Below, piece by piece: positions 35,115-47,690 of a stretch of 64,000 nucleotides of DNA; the first letter of the stretch is position 1, and each line of letters opens with the position of its first letter. Both the position numbers and the translations under genes were made by a program. The notes under the pieces are model-generated. The model saw only the letters and a program-made list of their open reading frames with translations. It was not told where the DNA came from and did not search any database. Source of the DNA: Endoconidiophora laricicola (Eukaryota > Ascomycota > Sordariomycetes > Microascales > Ceratocystidaceae); assembly GCA_001640655.1 (NCBI GenBank), contig LXGT01000064.1:1-64000 (forward strand). The letters run 5' to 3'.

Positions 35115-37037
35115 ATGGCTTTCTCATTGGCAGCTGCCCTGCCGAAGCCGAAATACACGGGCGAAGATGAAGAGCTCCCTGCCCATGCGCAACAAAAGGG
35201 CCCTCGCATCGTCGGCCCCGGCCAGATTGACGAGTCGCAGATAGTGCTAAAGGTATCTAGAAGATATTGCTTTCAATAGCTACAGCTCAAATACTAATGT
35301 TGATCTTGTTTCTGTAGAGATCCGGCCCTCCGCCATACGGGCAGCGCAGTGGATGGCGCCCGCGATCGCAGGAAGACTTTGGCGATGGCGGCGCGTTTCC
35401 CGAAATCCCCATTGCCCAGTACCCGCTCGAAATGGGAAAGAAGACATCGACTAAAAGCAACGCACTCGCTATTCAGGTCGACGCCGATGGAAAGGTCAAA
35501 TACGACGCCATTGCACGACAAGGTCACTCTGAGAAACGCATCATCCACACATCCTTCAAAGATCTCATCCCACTTCGCCAACAAGCCAATGCCGGCGAAA
35601 TCAGCCTTGAACGCCCTAGCCAGGACGATGTCGCAGCAACAACCGAACGCACACGCAATGCGCTTGCTTCTCTTATAAGCGGCGCTGTTGCCACCCAGAA
35701 GCCAAAAAATGTCAATGGGGGCGCACGCAAAGATCCGACCTTTGTAAAATACACACCGTCTGATCACATGGGCAATGGCCGTCCGCCTAAAGAACGCATC
35801 ATGAAGATCATGGAGCGCCAGCAAGATCCCATGGAGCCTGCCAAGTTCAAGCATAAGAAGATCCCCCGCGGTCCCGGAAGTCCACCACCGCCAGTCATGC
35901 ATTCTCCACCGCGTAAACTCACAGCCGAAGACCAGGAGGCGTGGAGAATACCTCCGGTTGTCTCGAACTGGAAGAACCCGAAGGGTTTCACTGTGCCTCT
36001 GGATAAGCGTCTTGCAGCTGATGGCCGCGCTCTGAAGGATACAGGCATTAACGACAAGTTCGCGCGGCTTTCAGAGGCTCTACAAATGGCAGATCGTCAT
36101 GCTCGTGAAGAAGTTAGTCAACGTGCCAGGATGCAACAAAGATTGGCCGAGAAGGAGAAGGAGCAAAAAGAAGAGAACTTACGTGCTTTGGCAGCCAAGG
36201 CCCGTGAAGATGCAGCCGCCGCCCAGTCCTCCCGGCGCCGCAGCCGCAGTCGTGACAGTCGATCACGCTCACGTTCACGCTCGCACAGTTACAGTGGTAG
36301 CAACTACTCGGGATCGGAGTCTGGCTCTGACAATGAAAATATAGAGATTAGGCAGCGTGAACGGGCGCGTGCGGAGAAGCGTCGTGAAGACGAGCGCAAA
36401 CTGCGACAAACCCGCATGGGTACGGAGCGTCGCGCCCAAGTCATGTTGCGTGAGCAGAACCGTGACATCTCAGAAAAAGTAGCGCTGGGTCTCGCTAAGC
36501 CGACACAGAGCAAAGAGGGCATGTATGATTCTAGATTGTTCAATCAAACGGGCGGGTTCGCGTCCGGCATCAATGAAGATAACCCGTATGATAAGCCTTT
36601 GTTCGCGGCGCAGGATGCGATTACCAGCATCTATCGGCCACGGGCTAACGGAGACGAAGAGGACGAAGAGGTGGGCGACCGTGAACTTGACCGGATCCAA
36701 AAGAGCAGTCGCTTTGGTGAGGTGCTGGGTCGTGGCAAGTTCAAAGGCACCGAAGAACAAGAAGTAAGTCTATTTTTTGTTGCCTTAAATTTACACCAGT
36801 TACCATATTGTATTACTCTTCTACGAGACACGATGCTAACTAAGCTTTTTTCTATAGGCACGCACAGGGCCAGTACAATTTGAAAAGGACGCAGAAGACC
36901 CTTTCAATGTCGACAAGTTTTTGTCTGAAGTCAGTCAAGACACTAATGCAAGTTCTTCAAAGCGCGGATATGGCCTTCAGAGCGGTGAAGACCGGAGAGA
37001 GAAGAAGCGTGTGCGCGTGGATGAGGATGAAGACTAG
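35115..37037 (+). CDS. Prp45 / SNW1 (SKIP) spliceosome factor
   Basis: Exons are 35115-35252, 35318-36763 and 36858-37037, giving 587 residues. Prp45 is a component of the NineTeen-related complex and of the catalytic spliceosome in the nucleus, and also acts as a transcription cofactor. The sequence runs from PGQIDESQIVLK and RSGPPPYGQR through the SNW domain, whose signature is SNWKNPKGFTVPLDKRLAADGRAL (about residues 240-265). A charged coiled coil (MQQRLAEKEKEQKEE), an Arg/Ser-rich tract (RRRSRSRDSRSRSRSRS) and the conserved C-terminal block (EGMYDSRLFNQTGGFASG, DNPYDKPLF) follow. The start ATG gives the usual MAFSLAAALPKPKY N-terminus. The last exon encodes GPVQFEKD and an acidic/basic end. 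Length and domain order are normal. Confidence 0.95.
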
Positions 37038-38100
37038 AGAGTTTATCATGACGTGGAACATCGGCTTTACTCGTTTATTATGTCTTCTGGTTTCTTTTTC
37101 TTCTGATAATGTCGGTGTTGGGTACATTTAAATTGGGTGCTTAGTTTTCTATCATTATCATTTCTATTATATCAGAGTTTGGGTTGGCGTGTCTACATTT
37201 TTGGGGATCAGAATTGTATCAGTTTGCAGTATATAATTCTTATCGTTATTTTTCTTGAAGTAGGGAGTAGAAATGATTCACTTATTCAGTGGATGCTTAT
37301 AATAAACAAATGGTTCAAGTCGATTGATAAGTATTTTCTAGTAGTAGTAAATGTTGCGATGGATTCTATGTTTTCAAATAGATTTCCAATCTAGAAACTC
37401 AATAAGATCAATGATTAAAAAAAGAAATAGATTTCAAAGTTCCTAGAGTATCCTTCAGGGAGCAGTGAGTGGATTAATTGACTAACCCTAGTGATAGGGG
37501 GTTCATTGCCAATGAATAATTTCAAGTCCAGTGGCGATACTTTAATCATAATGTGATTCTATGCGTTTCTACTATAGAGGGTTTACACAATAAAACCCAG
37601 TGGACTCGGTACTTGTTGCAACTCCCTAATGCGGAAAAGTGCTTCAACAGTCTGCTATTGTCAGCGCTAAAGTGGGTTCCATATATTGTTCCTTCTATAT
37701 TCGACATAGTGACGTTTAAGGATAACAGAAAAGAGTAGTTACTTGATATGTAGCTACATGGGAGGAATTGGGAGTAGTGAATTTGACGACATCCCCCTCA
37801 CAGAATATCTTCATCTTTTATATCTTTTGCTATATATCAACTTTGACTATTCAAGTTATAGACTCTTAACCTCTTAAGCGAGCGGTCAAAGTTTCTCAAT
37901 AGATTGACGTTTCAGCTGCGGCTTAAGCTTAGAAGCTTGATCTTTTTTTAAGTCGCTTGTGTGATTTGGGACGGGTTCCTGTTGAGTTTGTTTCTTGCTT
38001 TTGCTCCTTTATTTTTTCGTCTTCTCATTTTCTCATTGAACTTGCATCTTATGAATACATTCACATACATATACATCAAACAGTTGATAAAGCCCTCATA
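37038..38100. other. intergenic, 1.06 kb
   Basis: It contains the PRP45 3' flank and the cotransporter promoter. It is A/T-rich, with pyrimidine-rich sequence at about 37990-38035 shortly before the next start codon. Nothing else was recognised. Confidence 0.5.
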
Positions 38101-41100
38101 ATGCGTCGTCCAAGGTTATTTGGCGGTCAGTCTAGAGGTAGCAGCGCGCCTGATGCGGCTAAGAAGGCTTCGGGAAAGCTTGGAGTGACGTCAGGCGTGT
38201 TTATTCCGGTGTGTTTGAATATCATTAGCATTTTGATGTTTCTACGATTTGGCGTAATTATCGGACAAATTGGACTTGTAGGAATCTTGGGTGAGAACTC
38301 TTTTTTTCTCGCGTATCATGTGAGGTGATATATATTTGCCACTAACTGCTAGCTATCGTGAATTACAGGCCTTCTCTTCATCGCATACGGCATCGACTTG
38401 CTAACCACGCTGTCGCTCTCGGCAATTGCGTCCAACGGTGAGGTCAAGGGTGGTGGCGCCTACTATCTGATCTCGCGGAGTCTCGGGCCAGAGTTTGGAG
38501 GATCGATTGGATTGCTGTTCTTCTTATCTCAGGTTCTCAACACGGCTCTGAACGTCGTCGGTCTACTCGATTGTATCCGGCTGAAAATTGGCGATGCTTT
38601 TCCTGAAGGCTACTGGGCCAACTATGGCCTTCAGACGATTGCACTAATATCTTGCACGGCGTTGTGCTTAGCTGGAAGTGCAATTTTTGCTAAGGCCAGC
38701 AATGCGCTGCTGGTAATCTTGATGGTGGCCATTCTAAGTATTCCCGTTTCAGCCATCTTCCAGACTCCGTTTGCAAACGTCGAGCTCGGAATCGAGTTCA
38801 CCGGCGTACGGATGACGACGCTATATACAAACTTGCTTCCACACAGCGAAGATAAGCACTATCGAGGGCTTGAGACCTTCCGCGACCTCTTCGGCATTTT
38901 GTTCCCGGCAACATCGGGTATCTTTGCCGGTGCGTCCATGTCGGGCGACCTGCGTAACCCAAGCAAGTCTATCCCGCGTGGCACATTATGGGCCATGGTC
39001 TCAACCTTTGCAGTCTACGTGGTGGTGATTGTCGCACTAGCTAGTAGTATTCCGCATGCGTCGCTGATGGCCAGCGCGAATGTAATCTCACAGACGAATT
39101 TGTCGGCCGGCGTTATTATGGCAGGTGAATGTGCCGTAACATTGTTCTCGACCCTAATGGGCATCATTGCTGCGGCTAAGCTACTACAAGCGTTGGCACG
39201 TGATCGGCTAGTTCCCGGCCTCTCAGCGTTTGGCCGCGGTTCCGGCCGGGCTGATGAACCAGTGGCTGCGATCCTTTTAACATATGCGCTGGCACAGCTG
39301 GCCCTGCTAGCTGATTTAAACCAGATCGCGACACTGATATCGATGGGGTACCAGATGACGTTCTTTGTCATGAATCTGGCCTGCTTCCTGCTCAAGATCG
39401 GGTCGGCACCCAACTTCCGGCCGGCGTTCAAGTTCTTTACGTGGCAAACGGCCGCTGCGGGCGCCATGGCCTCGGCAGTTGCTATGTTCTTCATCAACGA
39501 GACCTATGCGTCAGCCGCCGTGCTGATGCTTGTGTTTCTTTTCACATTGATTCATTACGCGTGTCCACCAAAGCGCTGGGGTGACGTTTCACAGAACCTG
39601 ATATACCACCAAGTCCGCAAATATCTGCTTCGGCTAAGGCCGGAACACATCAAGTTCTGGCGGCCTCAAATCATCTTGCTGGTGAACAATCCACGGACAC
39701 AGGCGAGGCTGATCCGCTTCTGCAACTCACTAAAGAAGGGCTCGCTCTACATTCTTGGCCACGTAATTGTAACGAGTGACTTCGGCGCTGGTGTTCATGA
39801 AGCGCGTCTTCAGCAAAACGCCTGGACCAGCTATATTGCCGAGTACACGCGGCTAAAGGCATTTGTGCAGCTGACCATGTCGCCATCGATCACTTGGGGT
39901 GTACGGAACTTGATTTTGGCTGCGGGCTTAGGCGGCATGCGCCCCAACATCGCCATCCTAGGCTTCTACAATATGGACAAACTGCGCAAGGCTAAGAGCT
40001 CAGAGGCATCTCAGTCGTCAGTCATGCCGGAAGTGGCACCGGAGCCAAAGATGCTGGCAAGGCGTCGACGAGCAGATACGTCGGCAAAGATTTTAGACGG
40101 TGTATTGCCAACAGACATGATGCGTATAGAAGGCGCCATGTCTGTTACCGAGTACATGACGATACTCGAGGATCTTGCCCTGCGATATAAGCTGAATGTT
40201 GCCGTTGGAATAGGCTTTGACGAGCTGGAAATACCGCGTACTGATGGCACCAACACGAAGAAGTTCATTGATCTGTGGCCGATCCAAATGTCCGCCGAGG
40301 TAACAGCTGAGGGCAAATCAATCCAGACGACCAACTTTGATACATGTAAGCTCTATATTTAGGCCATTCAACATTGACAAACTGAACATGCTAACCAGGT
40401 CTGTTTGTGTAGATACGCTTATTTTACAACTCGGCTACATTCTACGATCCGTCCCCGGTTGGAAGACGGCTTACAAGCTGCGCGTCATGGTTTTTGTCGA
40501 ATATGAGGCTGAAGTTCTCCAAGAGTGTATCCGTGTCAAGGCTCTGCTGGATAAACTACGCATCGACGCCGAGTTCCATGTCTTCTGGCTTGCTGACGGA
40601 AATCTCAAGACATATAATCTGCTTGTCAACGGAGATGCCAGTGATCCCATAACAGAATCTAGGGTTCACGAGGCCCTCAAGGATGAGCCATGGTGGTATG
40701 AATTGCGACTATATCGTAGCGCCGAGTCGACAAATTTGACAGCGGCAGAAGAACGATCCCGTCGTGAGAGCATCATTGGACACTCGGCGGCTGATATCGA
40801 AGCTGCTCGTGACCGTCTTCGTAGACATTCTATGGCTGATTTGCTGGCCCGGCCAACTGTGTCGAAGCTGTCTCGACTTGGTGTTACTGTCGGAATCCAC
40901 ACAAACCGACTCACTAACGACGTCTTCAATGACTCAGGTGATGACGATGACAACAGTAGCGTTTACAGTGCTGATAGTAGCTCGGACTCTGGGTCTCACG
41001 ACGACAGTAACGGATTGGAACTCTTTAGTAGTGACGAAGAAGACAACATTGATGTGAACCAGCCGCTACTAAGCCGCTCATCGTCGCGTATGGCCTCGCC

Positions 41101-41770
41101 TAACCCTGGGCGCAGAAGCAAAAATAGCTTGAAGCGCGGCCATTCATCATCAATGCAAGGAACAGCAACGGGCGCCTTAACATCAGCATCTTACGGATCG
41201 TTCTCGACTTCAACCACGCTGGCAATTCCTGCTGGATCATCACGACCAAGACCGATTCTGCCTCGGCAACAGTCGTCTGTCCGCTTCTCGAGCAAGCCTA
41301 TGCCCGAGACTTTAACGAATGTCGACGGTGAAAGTACCGGTCCGACTATCATGTTTGCTGAGGCGATCGCCGAAGCCGAAGATAAACCCACCCAAACATC
41401 GACTTCACAGCCATCGCGAGCCATCACGTTTTCTGAGCCTACTTACATTGAGCCGGAGCTGCAAACTGACAGAGCAGCCTCGCCATCTCCGAGTAACTCT
41501 GGCAGCTGCTATACTACACAGCATATGACGCTCTCATTTAATGATTTGCCACGACGAGCCCAGCACCTGGTACTAAACGAGTTGATGGTTCAGCAATCTG
41601 CTGTAGACGCCGCCGTTCTACTATCAACGCTGCCAGTGCCAGCAGAAGGAACGGCAACATCTGAAATGGCTAGCGTCGAGTATCTCGAAGACGTAGCTTT
41701 GCTGAACTCTGGGCTTCCTCCGACTCTCCTTGTGCTTAGCAACAACATGACCGTGACGGTCGGTCTATAG
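38101..41770 (+). CDS. cation-chloride cotransporter (SLC12 family), Vhc1-like
   Basis: Exons are 38101-38290, 38369-40345 and 40413-41770, giving 1174 residues. Members move K+ (or Na+) together with Cl- across a membrane; yeast Vhc1 is in the vacuolar membrane. The APC-fold transport domain spans about residues 30-500. It starts with GVFIPVCLNIISILMFLRFG and continues with EVKGGGAYYLISRSLGPEFG, LFPATSGIFAGASMSGDLRN and RDRLVPGL, all typical SLC12 wording. The cytosolic half contains the conserved NPRTQARLIRFCNSLKKGSLYILGH block and the region around LRVMVFVEYEAE. Between them and the end lies a long acidic and Ser-rich insertion (DSGDDDDNSSVYSADSSS, LFSSDEEDN), probably disordered and phosphorylated. 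The C-terminus is conserved (LLSTLPVP to LLVLSNNMTVTVGL). Intron 2 has a TGCTAACC branch box. Confidence 0.93.
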
Positions 41771-42900
41771 AAGTAGACTGAAAGAGTGAGATAAAACGGT
41801 ATCTCCCTTCGTATCTCTTGCTTTGTTTTATAAGTTTTGTTGGTATCCTCTTCGTATTTTTTTTCCTTGCTTCTTATTTCTAATTTCACAAGGATTGTCT
41901 TAGCGGCAGTAGCTGCGTCCCTATGGGCAGCTAGAAGACTCCCTTCAAGCTCCAAAAAGACGATAGACGACCTCCTGCTCGGCGTCTCCTCTTAGTTCCC
42001 TTGCCTTTGAAGACTAATGTGGGCCCAATACTCAACTGTAGAGTTAGACGAGAGAGAGTTTCTCCCTATATCCCAAAGCTCCCTTGATATTTTATGCTTC
42101 CACTTTCTTTTGATGTTTCATTCACCCTTCGTTTTGAGCTACAGCTTATTTTATGTGACTATGATCTGAAATTACTTAGTTCCAAACTTTTCCCAGATTT
42201 AAACACACTAAAAAGACCGACATAGCAAGATTTCTTTTTTGGCTCACTCAGACCTGATTAGAAAATAACTTGCAACCCCCTCTAGGCTTAGTATTGTTCC
42301 CTTGATTGCATAGTGAAAGCATCCTAATATTGTTGTAGCCGTAGTTACTACTGCACTAGTGTTAGTTAGTTCTTATAATGATATCATGCCTTGAATGGTA
42401 AGGTCTCAATCTCACTCATCCTGGCGCCGAGCTTCTTTACATATTGCCGGACGTAAGAAAAGACGAGGTAGAATTCTGACCAGGAAAAGAACTCCCGTAC
42501 AAAGAACAGAAAACTTGTGCAGATGAATGACTTCAGGGAACTCTAAAAGACAATTCTGAGCAAAAGTAGAAATATGCAAAGACCTAAGGAACGAACAACA
42601 ACGAATACTCGTCCTCGTTCTTTCTTGATTGTTCTCTTTGTTTCATCTGACATGCTTTCCTAACTAGATTACTTTCTGTTTATTTTTCCTTCTTCTCCGT
42701 CAAAAAGCTTCTGGCTATCTTATTATATACTTATATTCTTCAATTTTTATCAGATCTATAGTCTTCCGAGTCCTCAAGTCTTCGAGTCCTCAAGTATATA
42801 ACGACTGGCTTCCTTCCGTATATGATCTACAACAACAGCCTAACAATATTCGCTTCAAAGAAACTATATATATATATATATCCATCTACCTCCAACAAGC
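41771..42900. other. intergenic, 1.13 kb
   Basis: It contains the cotransporter 3' flank and the leader of the next gene. Two imperfect 16-17-nt copies lie in tandem at 42761-42793 (GTCTTC-C-GAGTCCTCAA, the second lacking one C), and (TA)8 at 42865-42880 lies 20 nt before the start codon. No other gene was seen. Confidence 0.55.
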
Positions 42901-45258
42901 ATGTCGCCGGTTGCAAAGTCTCTGACTTCGTCTTCTTCTGCCGCTGATCCATCTCGGAAGACAACTGCTTGGCTTACTCGCATCAAGACCTTTCTACCAT
43001 CTACTACTCAGCGACACTCGGCTGCTTCGTCATCGGCTGGTAGCAACAGTGGCGGCAAAGGGAACGCTGGAGATATGCGGGACTCGGATTGTTCATTCGC
43101 AGTGGCTGATTTCCCTGGCGTCGTATGCGCAACTATAACGCAGACTAAGCCGGCACCTAGATCCGGTGTCGAGCAACTGACGCTTCCGTCAGATGAAGAG
43201 TGTGCAGAGTATCTACTTTCTCTAAAGGCAGTGGCTAGCCCTGCAAGTCCAATTGGAAATGCTATGCAGGCGTTTGGATCTGCCGGTCGAAGAGTAGGAA
43301 GGTTTCTGCCCCCTCTACCGCTTGTTCCGGTATCTTCTTCTCCTTCTGCAGTACCTTTTCCTGTTGGTGACCCTGCTTCTACTGTAACGCCGCCTGTAGC
43401 ACACAAGCAATGGTCATCAGCTATAGGAGTACCTTTTCCTGTTGGTGACCCTGCTTCTACTGTAACGCCGCCTGTAGCACACAAGCAATGGTCATCAGCT
43501 ATAGGTCCACTTGCATCACTGTCAGAATCAAGTTCAGCGGCTACATCCGGTCCACCGCCAGTCTTGCCTCCCCCTCCTACAGCAGCTTCTCTTTCTCTTG
43601 CTCAATCAGTTCCCACAGCACGTATGAAATCTAGTACAAGCGCCACATCTGTCGAGTCCACTACTCACAACGATAAATCTCCAGCCGTAAAAACGCCTTC
43701 TACTCCACCCAAAGATTATTCTCTTCCCCTACTAAATCCACCTTCAGTCGATCTTTCTTTTACAGCCAACGGCAGCTCGTCTACTATAGATACTGCGGAG
43801 CTCAGACAGGTACATACAGCTTCTTTACCAGAATCCGTACGTGTCGTTGATGTCCTACCATCTCCATGGTTACCGCCAAAGTCACCACCACCACAGCAAC
43901 AACACGATGCTCACGTTATATCTGATCTTGCTGCTACTGTCCCGTCACACAATCGTCGTTCGCCGCCTCTACTTGAATTACGTAGGCAATCTCCGCCACT
44001 GGTTCAAGGCGGTAATAAAGCCGTCCAACCAACACACGGATATGACGAGAACAATGTAGTCTTGCCAGCCAAAGCAGGATTTCAAGCACGCAGTTCTTTA
44101 CATAGAGCTGCCATACGATCTCCGGTTATTGTGCGTCCGAGTGCTCGTGTTCTAGGCCCAACAAACAAACGGAGTGGCATGCTTCATCCATTGATGCCTC
44201 TAAGTGGATGTCCGCCTGTCCCACCGATCCACATACTACCTGGCGATCAGGTCTACATGAATGGAAAACAACAGCAGCGGCAGCATGTTGATGGTACAGT
44301 AAGCACTATTGTCCCAAGTGGAAATAGCCTGCTACAGCCGCTTGATAAAACGTCTATTGCAGCTACAAAACTGGAGAGCATTCCACTGCCAGTGTCGGCA
44401 GTCACAGATGACGTGGGGGGTATGCAGTCCGTTTATGTAGCAGTTCCCGAATATAAACACCAAGGCGGTATGTCTCAAAATCCAGTTGAGGGTGAGAACG
44501 AGAACGAGAACAACGAAGATGAAGGCGGCTCAGATGGTAGTGCAGACACCGACACAGACACCGAATTCTCTCCCGTGACTCAGCAGGCTCTTGTGGCCAC
44601 AGCAACACATCTAACCGCCATAGTGTCTTCGCCCATGATAAGAGACAGCGAGCGAAAACCCGCGAAGCCAACTCTTTCTCTGGCAACAGCGCCACAGAAG
44701 GATATTTCGTTGAGTATGCAAACTCCGAGACAACTAAATATACAGAAGCGAATCAAGGAACTTCCAGTGGCATCATCAGCGGGGACTAAGATAGCCATGG
44801 CTCCCATGGTGAAGCCAGGGAACATTACGCATCCAGCATCTCCCGTTCAAGAAGAGACAGTAACTGGGATATCACCGGGTCTAGTTACAGCTGATCCTTT
44901 TGTTGAACTGGCATATCAGGACACGAAAGTCTGTGACGACAAGCCAAGCAAGACTTTTCACACAGACATAGTAGTCCAAGTCACAAATACCTTTAAGTTC
45001 GACGTTGATTCTAAAGGCCAAGATGAAGAAGACGGCGACATATATGCGTCCTGGGCAGACTATTACTTTGATAACAGCAACTTCTGTAACCGTAGAAAAG
45101 AATCTTACTCAAGTCATCATCATCGAAACTTGCCGCGATCAGCTGTGTCGCCGCCTCCAGTTCCAAGTCTACCAACAAACCCAACGGCCATGGACAGATT
45201 GCATCCTTCACAACAGTTTAAAGCTTATTATCCATACAGGCCATACAAAAACCATTAG
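42901..45258 (+). CDS. uncharacterised Ser/Pro/Thr-rich protein with tandem 26-residue repeat
   Basis: A single open exon encodes 785 residues. I recognise no family. Most of it is low complexity: Ser/Ala-rich at the N-terminus, Pro-rich in the middle (PPPVLPPPPTAA, PPKSPPPQQQ) and acidic around 540-565 (ENENENNEDEGGSDGSADTD). One 26-residue block (VPFPVGDPASTVTP, then PVAHKQWSSAIG) occurs twice in a row, and the DNA copies are identical over 77 nt. The last 80 residues look more ordered, with aromatic residues (YASWADYYFDNSNF). There is no signal peptide or membrane segment. The ATG follows a (TA)8 tract and opens MSPVAKSLTSSSS. The long uninterrupted frame makes a real gene very likely; its role, perhaps as a disordered scaffold, is unknown. 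Confidence 0.72.
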   Translation: MSPVAKSLTSSSSAADPSRKTTAWLTRIKTFLPSTTQRHSAASSSAGSNSGGKGNAGDMRDSDCSFAVADFPGVVCATITQTKPAPRSGVEQLTLPSDEECAEYLLSLKAVASPASPIGNAMQAFGSAGRRVGRFLPPLPLVPVSSSPSAVPFPVGDPASTVTPPVAHKQWSSAIGVPFPVGDPASTVTPPVAHKQWSSAIGPLASLSESSSAATSGPPPVLPPPPTAASLSLAQSVPTARMKSSTSATSVESTTHNDKSPAVKTPSTPPKDYSLPLLNPPSVDLSFTANGSSSTIDTAELRQVHTASLPESVRVVDVLPSPWLPPKSPPPQQQHDAHVISDLAATVPSHNRRSPPLLELRRQSPPLVQGGNKAVQPTHGYDENNVVLPAKAGFQARSSLHRAAIRSPVIVRPSARVLGPTNKRSGMLHPLMPLSGCPPVPPIHILPGDQVYMNGKQQQRQHVDGTVSTIVPSGNSLLQPLDKTSIAATKLESIPLPVSAVTDDVGGMQSVYVAVPEYKHQGGMSQNPVEGENENENNEDEGGSDGSADTDTDTEFSPVTQQALVATATHLTAIVSSPMIRDSERKPAKPTLSLATAPQKDISLSMQTPRQLNIQKRIKELPVASSAGTKIAMAPMVKPGNITHPASPVQEETVTGISPGLVTADPFVELAYQDTKVCDDKPSKTFHTDIVVQVTNTFKFDVDSKGQDEEDGDIYASWADYYFDNSNFCNRRKESYSSHHHRNLPRSAVSPPPVPSLPTNPTAMDRLHPSQQFKAYYPYRPYKNH
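43351..43506 (+). repeat. exact 78-bp tandem duplication within a coding region
   Basis: Copy 1 is 43351-43428 and copy 2 is 43429-43506. The first 77 bases are identical, and the final base differs (A then T). The period is a multiple of three, so the frame is kept and 26 residues are doubled. Absence of any synonymous change implies a very recent event or active homogenisation. Confidence 0.95.
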
Positions 45259-47690
45259 ACACCGTCATTAATATACATATACTATTATGATGGCTTGGTG
45301 TGTTTCAGTCTGTCTCTGCCTGGGTAGGGCCTCTGAAGAACTATCTATCTGCATCTCTCTCTGTCTACTTTTCTGGGTCTAGGGGAATACCCTTCAAATG
45401 TTTCCATGCGGTGTTGATGACCAACCTTTAGAGTCATCTCCGTCGTAGTAGTGGCAACGGTTTTTGTGAATAGGGTTCTTTAGAGTCCAGGACTAGTAGC
45501 TAGCACAGTAAATCATAGCATCTTAATATCATTCTTGACATCTATTTTTACAGTCATATCAGAAACAAGCTTGAATCATCAGTATTTACCAAGCAACATA
45601 TTACGAAATATATTACATGGAGTATAGCAACTCTATTACTATAAGCTAATTTATATCTATCACTATACTAACAAGCAGCATATCTCTGTTGCGTGGAAAC
45701 AGCAGAGACAAGGTGCTGCTCCGAGTCGGTTGGTTGGTCTATGAGGATGAAAGCAGTAAGGTGAAATAGATTGAGTCAACTCATACTATCAGACTGGAGG
45801 GCTACGAGGTCTCTCAACGTCTATCTATCCAAGGGTAATCATTCTGCGCCCACATACCATATCGTCTTGAGGCTCCATTGGTAGAATTGGGCTATTCCTG
45901 GATATTAATCAAATGGATCTCCTGAAATGGTGATATCGCAGCTAAAGATGTTTTCCAACTCATACAAATATCTATGAATGTCATAGTGCCACTTTATACA
46001 AGTGTATCTAAATGGCATTATCGGAGATAATTCATGTAGAATGTGATGGATGCCATTGCTAAACAGCACCAAGCCGAGGAAAATCAATACATAGATAGGG
46101 CAGAGAAAAAAAGCTCTTGATGAGTCCAAGCACAGCTGCGTATATCCTAACAACGACGAATAGCAAGAGATGTAAAAAACTCATATCCGTCCTTTGTGGC
46201 CAAGATCGACCAAGGTATATTCATAACTAATATGAAGCTGCTAATCGTGGTACGAAGATTTAAGCCTCCATAAAGCCTAGAATCTGCTATTGTCTCATAA
46301 GAATCAACAATAGTCAAGGAAGAGTACTGATACAAGAATCTTCAGCATTGATTCTTTGGGCATTCATCTAAAAGCATATTAAGGGTATGTAAAACAAGAT
46401 TAGATGACAGATGCTATCATATGATAAGGACTCCACTCTAAAAGCATCTTTCATTCAGTATATTCTCACTGCAAAAAAGACATAGACCTGGCTCTAATGT
46501 TTCAGAGTTGGATTCCTGCCATGATATCTCGTAGCTCAGAAAGGAAATAATATGGCTTTCAAGGCATGATGTATGGACTAAAGTAATAGGCGTGAGTGTC
46601 AGAGGAAAGGGAAGTTTTGTAAAACCCAACAAAGCTGGTTAGTATTCAAAATCAAATCAGCTAAGGCTCGAGAGAATGATTGGGCAGCAATGAAAGTCCA
46701 AGACAAAAAGTAAGCCTTGTGATTGACTGGATTCCTTTCTAGCATAATCAGGACTTGTACTTCTGCTGTTACGTTACAGCCAATCTTGGTGTGTACGTTG
46801 AATTTGCTCTCAACTACTACGTATATAGATAGATCCAAATAGCTGACTGAGAACAAGCGGGCTTTTCTTTACAGCAAAAGGCTTACTGATAGATCGAAGA
46901 GCAAATACAAGCTTTCGTAGTTCTTCGGCCATACTTACACACTCACACGAGTTATTTTCAATGACAAGGCCACAATATTTCTCTTACACTTCTTAGTAGC
47001 AATTTTCTAATGCTTTTTAAACGTCATCCCACGTTTGGTGTCCATAAAGGTTGTGTCTTCAGCAAGACCGATTGGCATAAGACTAAGCCAACTTTGGGTT
47101 ATTATTTATGTAGTAATAACGAAGAGGATCGAAGACAGTGGCTATTATTGGGGAACTCCGAGGAACTCCCTTCCTTGGAATGTTGGTTCCCCGTTTGTGG
47201 GAGGGCCTGACCGTTCGTTCGGTTAAGAATAACTCAGCCCATTCTGCGAAACCAATCTGAGCAGCTATTTTTCCAGAGATCCTATAGAAGCTACTCATGG
47301 TGTACACTATGATAAGCACATTTAGCGTTCAATTGAAGCATAACTACTTATATATACATATATATATACATAATAAGGTAAAAAGGGGTTTGACTAGTAG
47401 TTTAGGAAAACAATATATTTCAGAAGTAACGATAGACTAACAATACTGGATCACGTCACGCAACATATCAGAGTAACAAATGTAGATGCATAAAAACAAA
47501 TAGGCCCATATTTCCAAAACTCCATCGTGATAAGCTCCTGTTTGTGATCATCAAGCTTCCCACAAGAACCTGCATGGGTGGGTTAGCTAGAGAACATCAT
47601 GGCTTCGATTTTCAGCCAATCATGTACAAAGGAACAGATAAACAAAGATAAGACACGGCACAGATGAAGACTTTCTAGGTAGTCTGGCGG
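45259..47690. other. 2.4-kb convergent intergenic region
   Basis: It lies between the 3' ends of the repeat-containing gene and the E2 gene. It is A/T-rich, with a (TA)-rich tract near 47349-47372. Open frames are under 90 codons on both strands and none has a recognisable domain. No RNA gene was identified. Confidence 0.5.

Noticed and set aside
47349..47372. TATATACATATATATATACATA tract as a possible replication origin
   Set aside because: A simple TA-rich repeat alone does not identify an origin in filamentous fungi.
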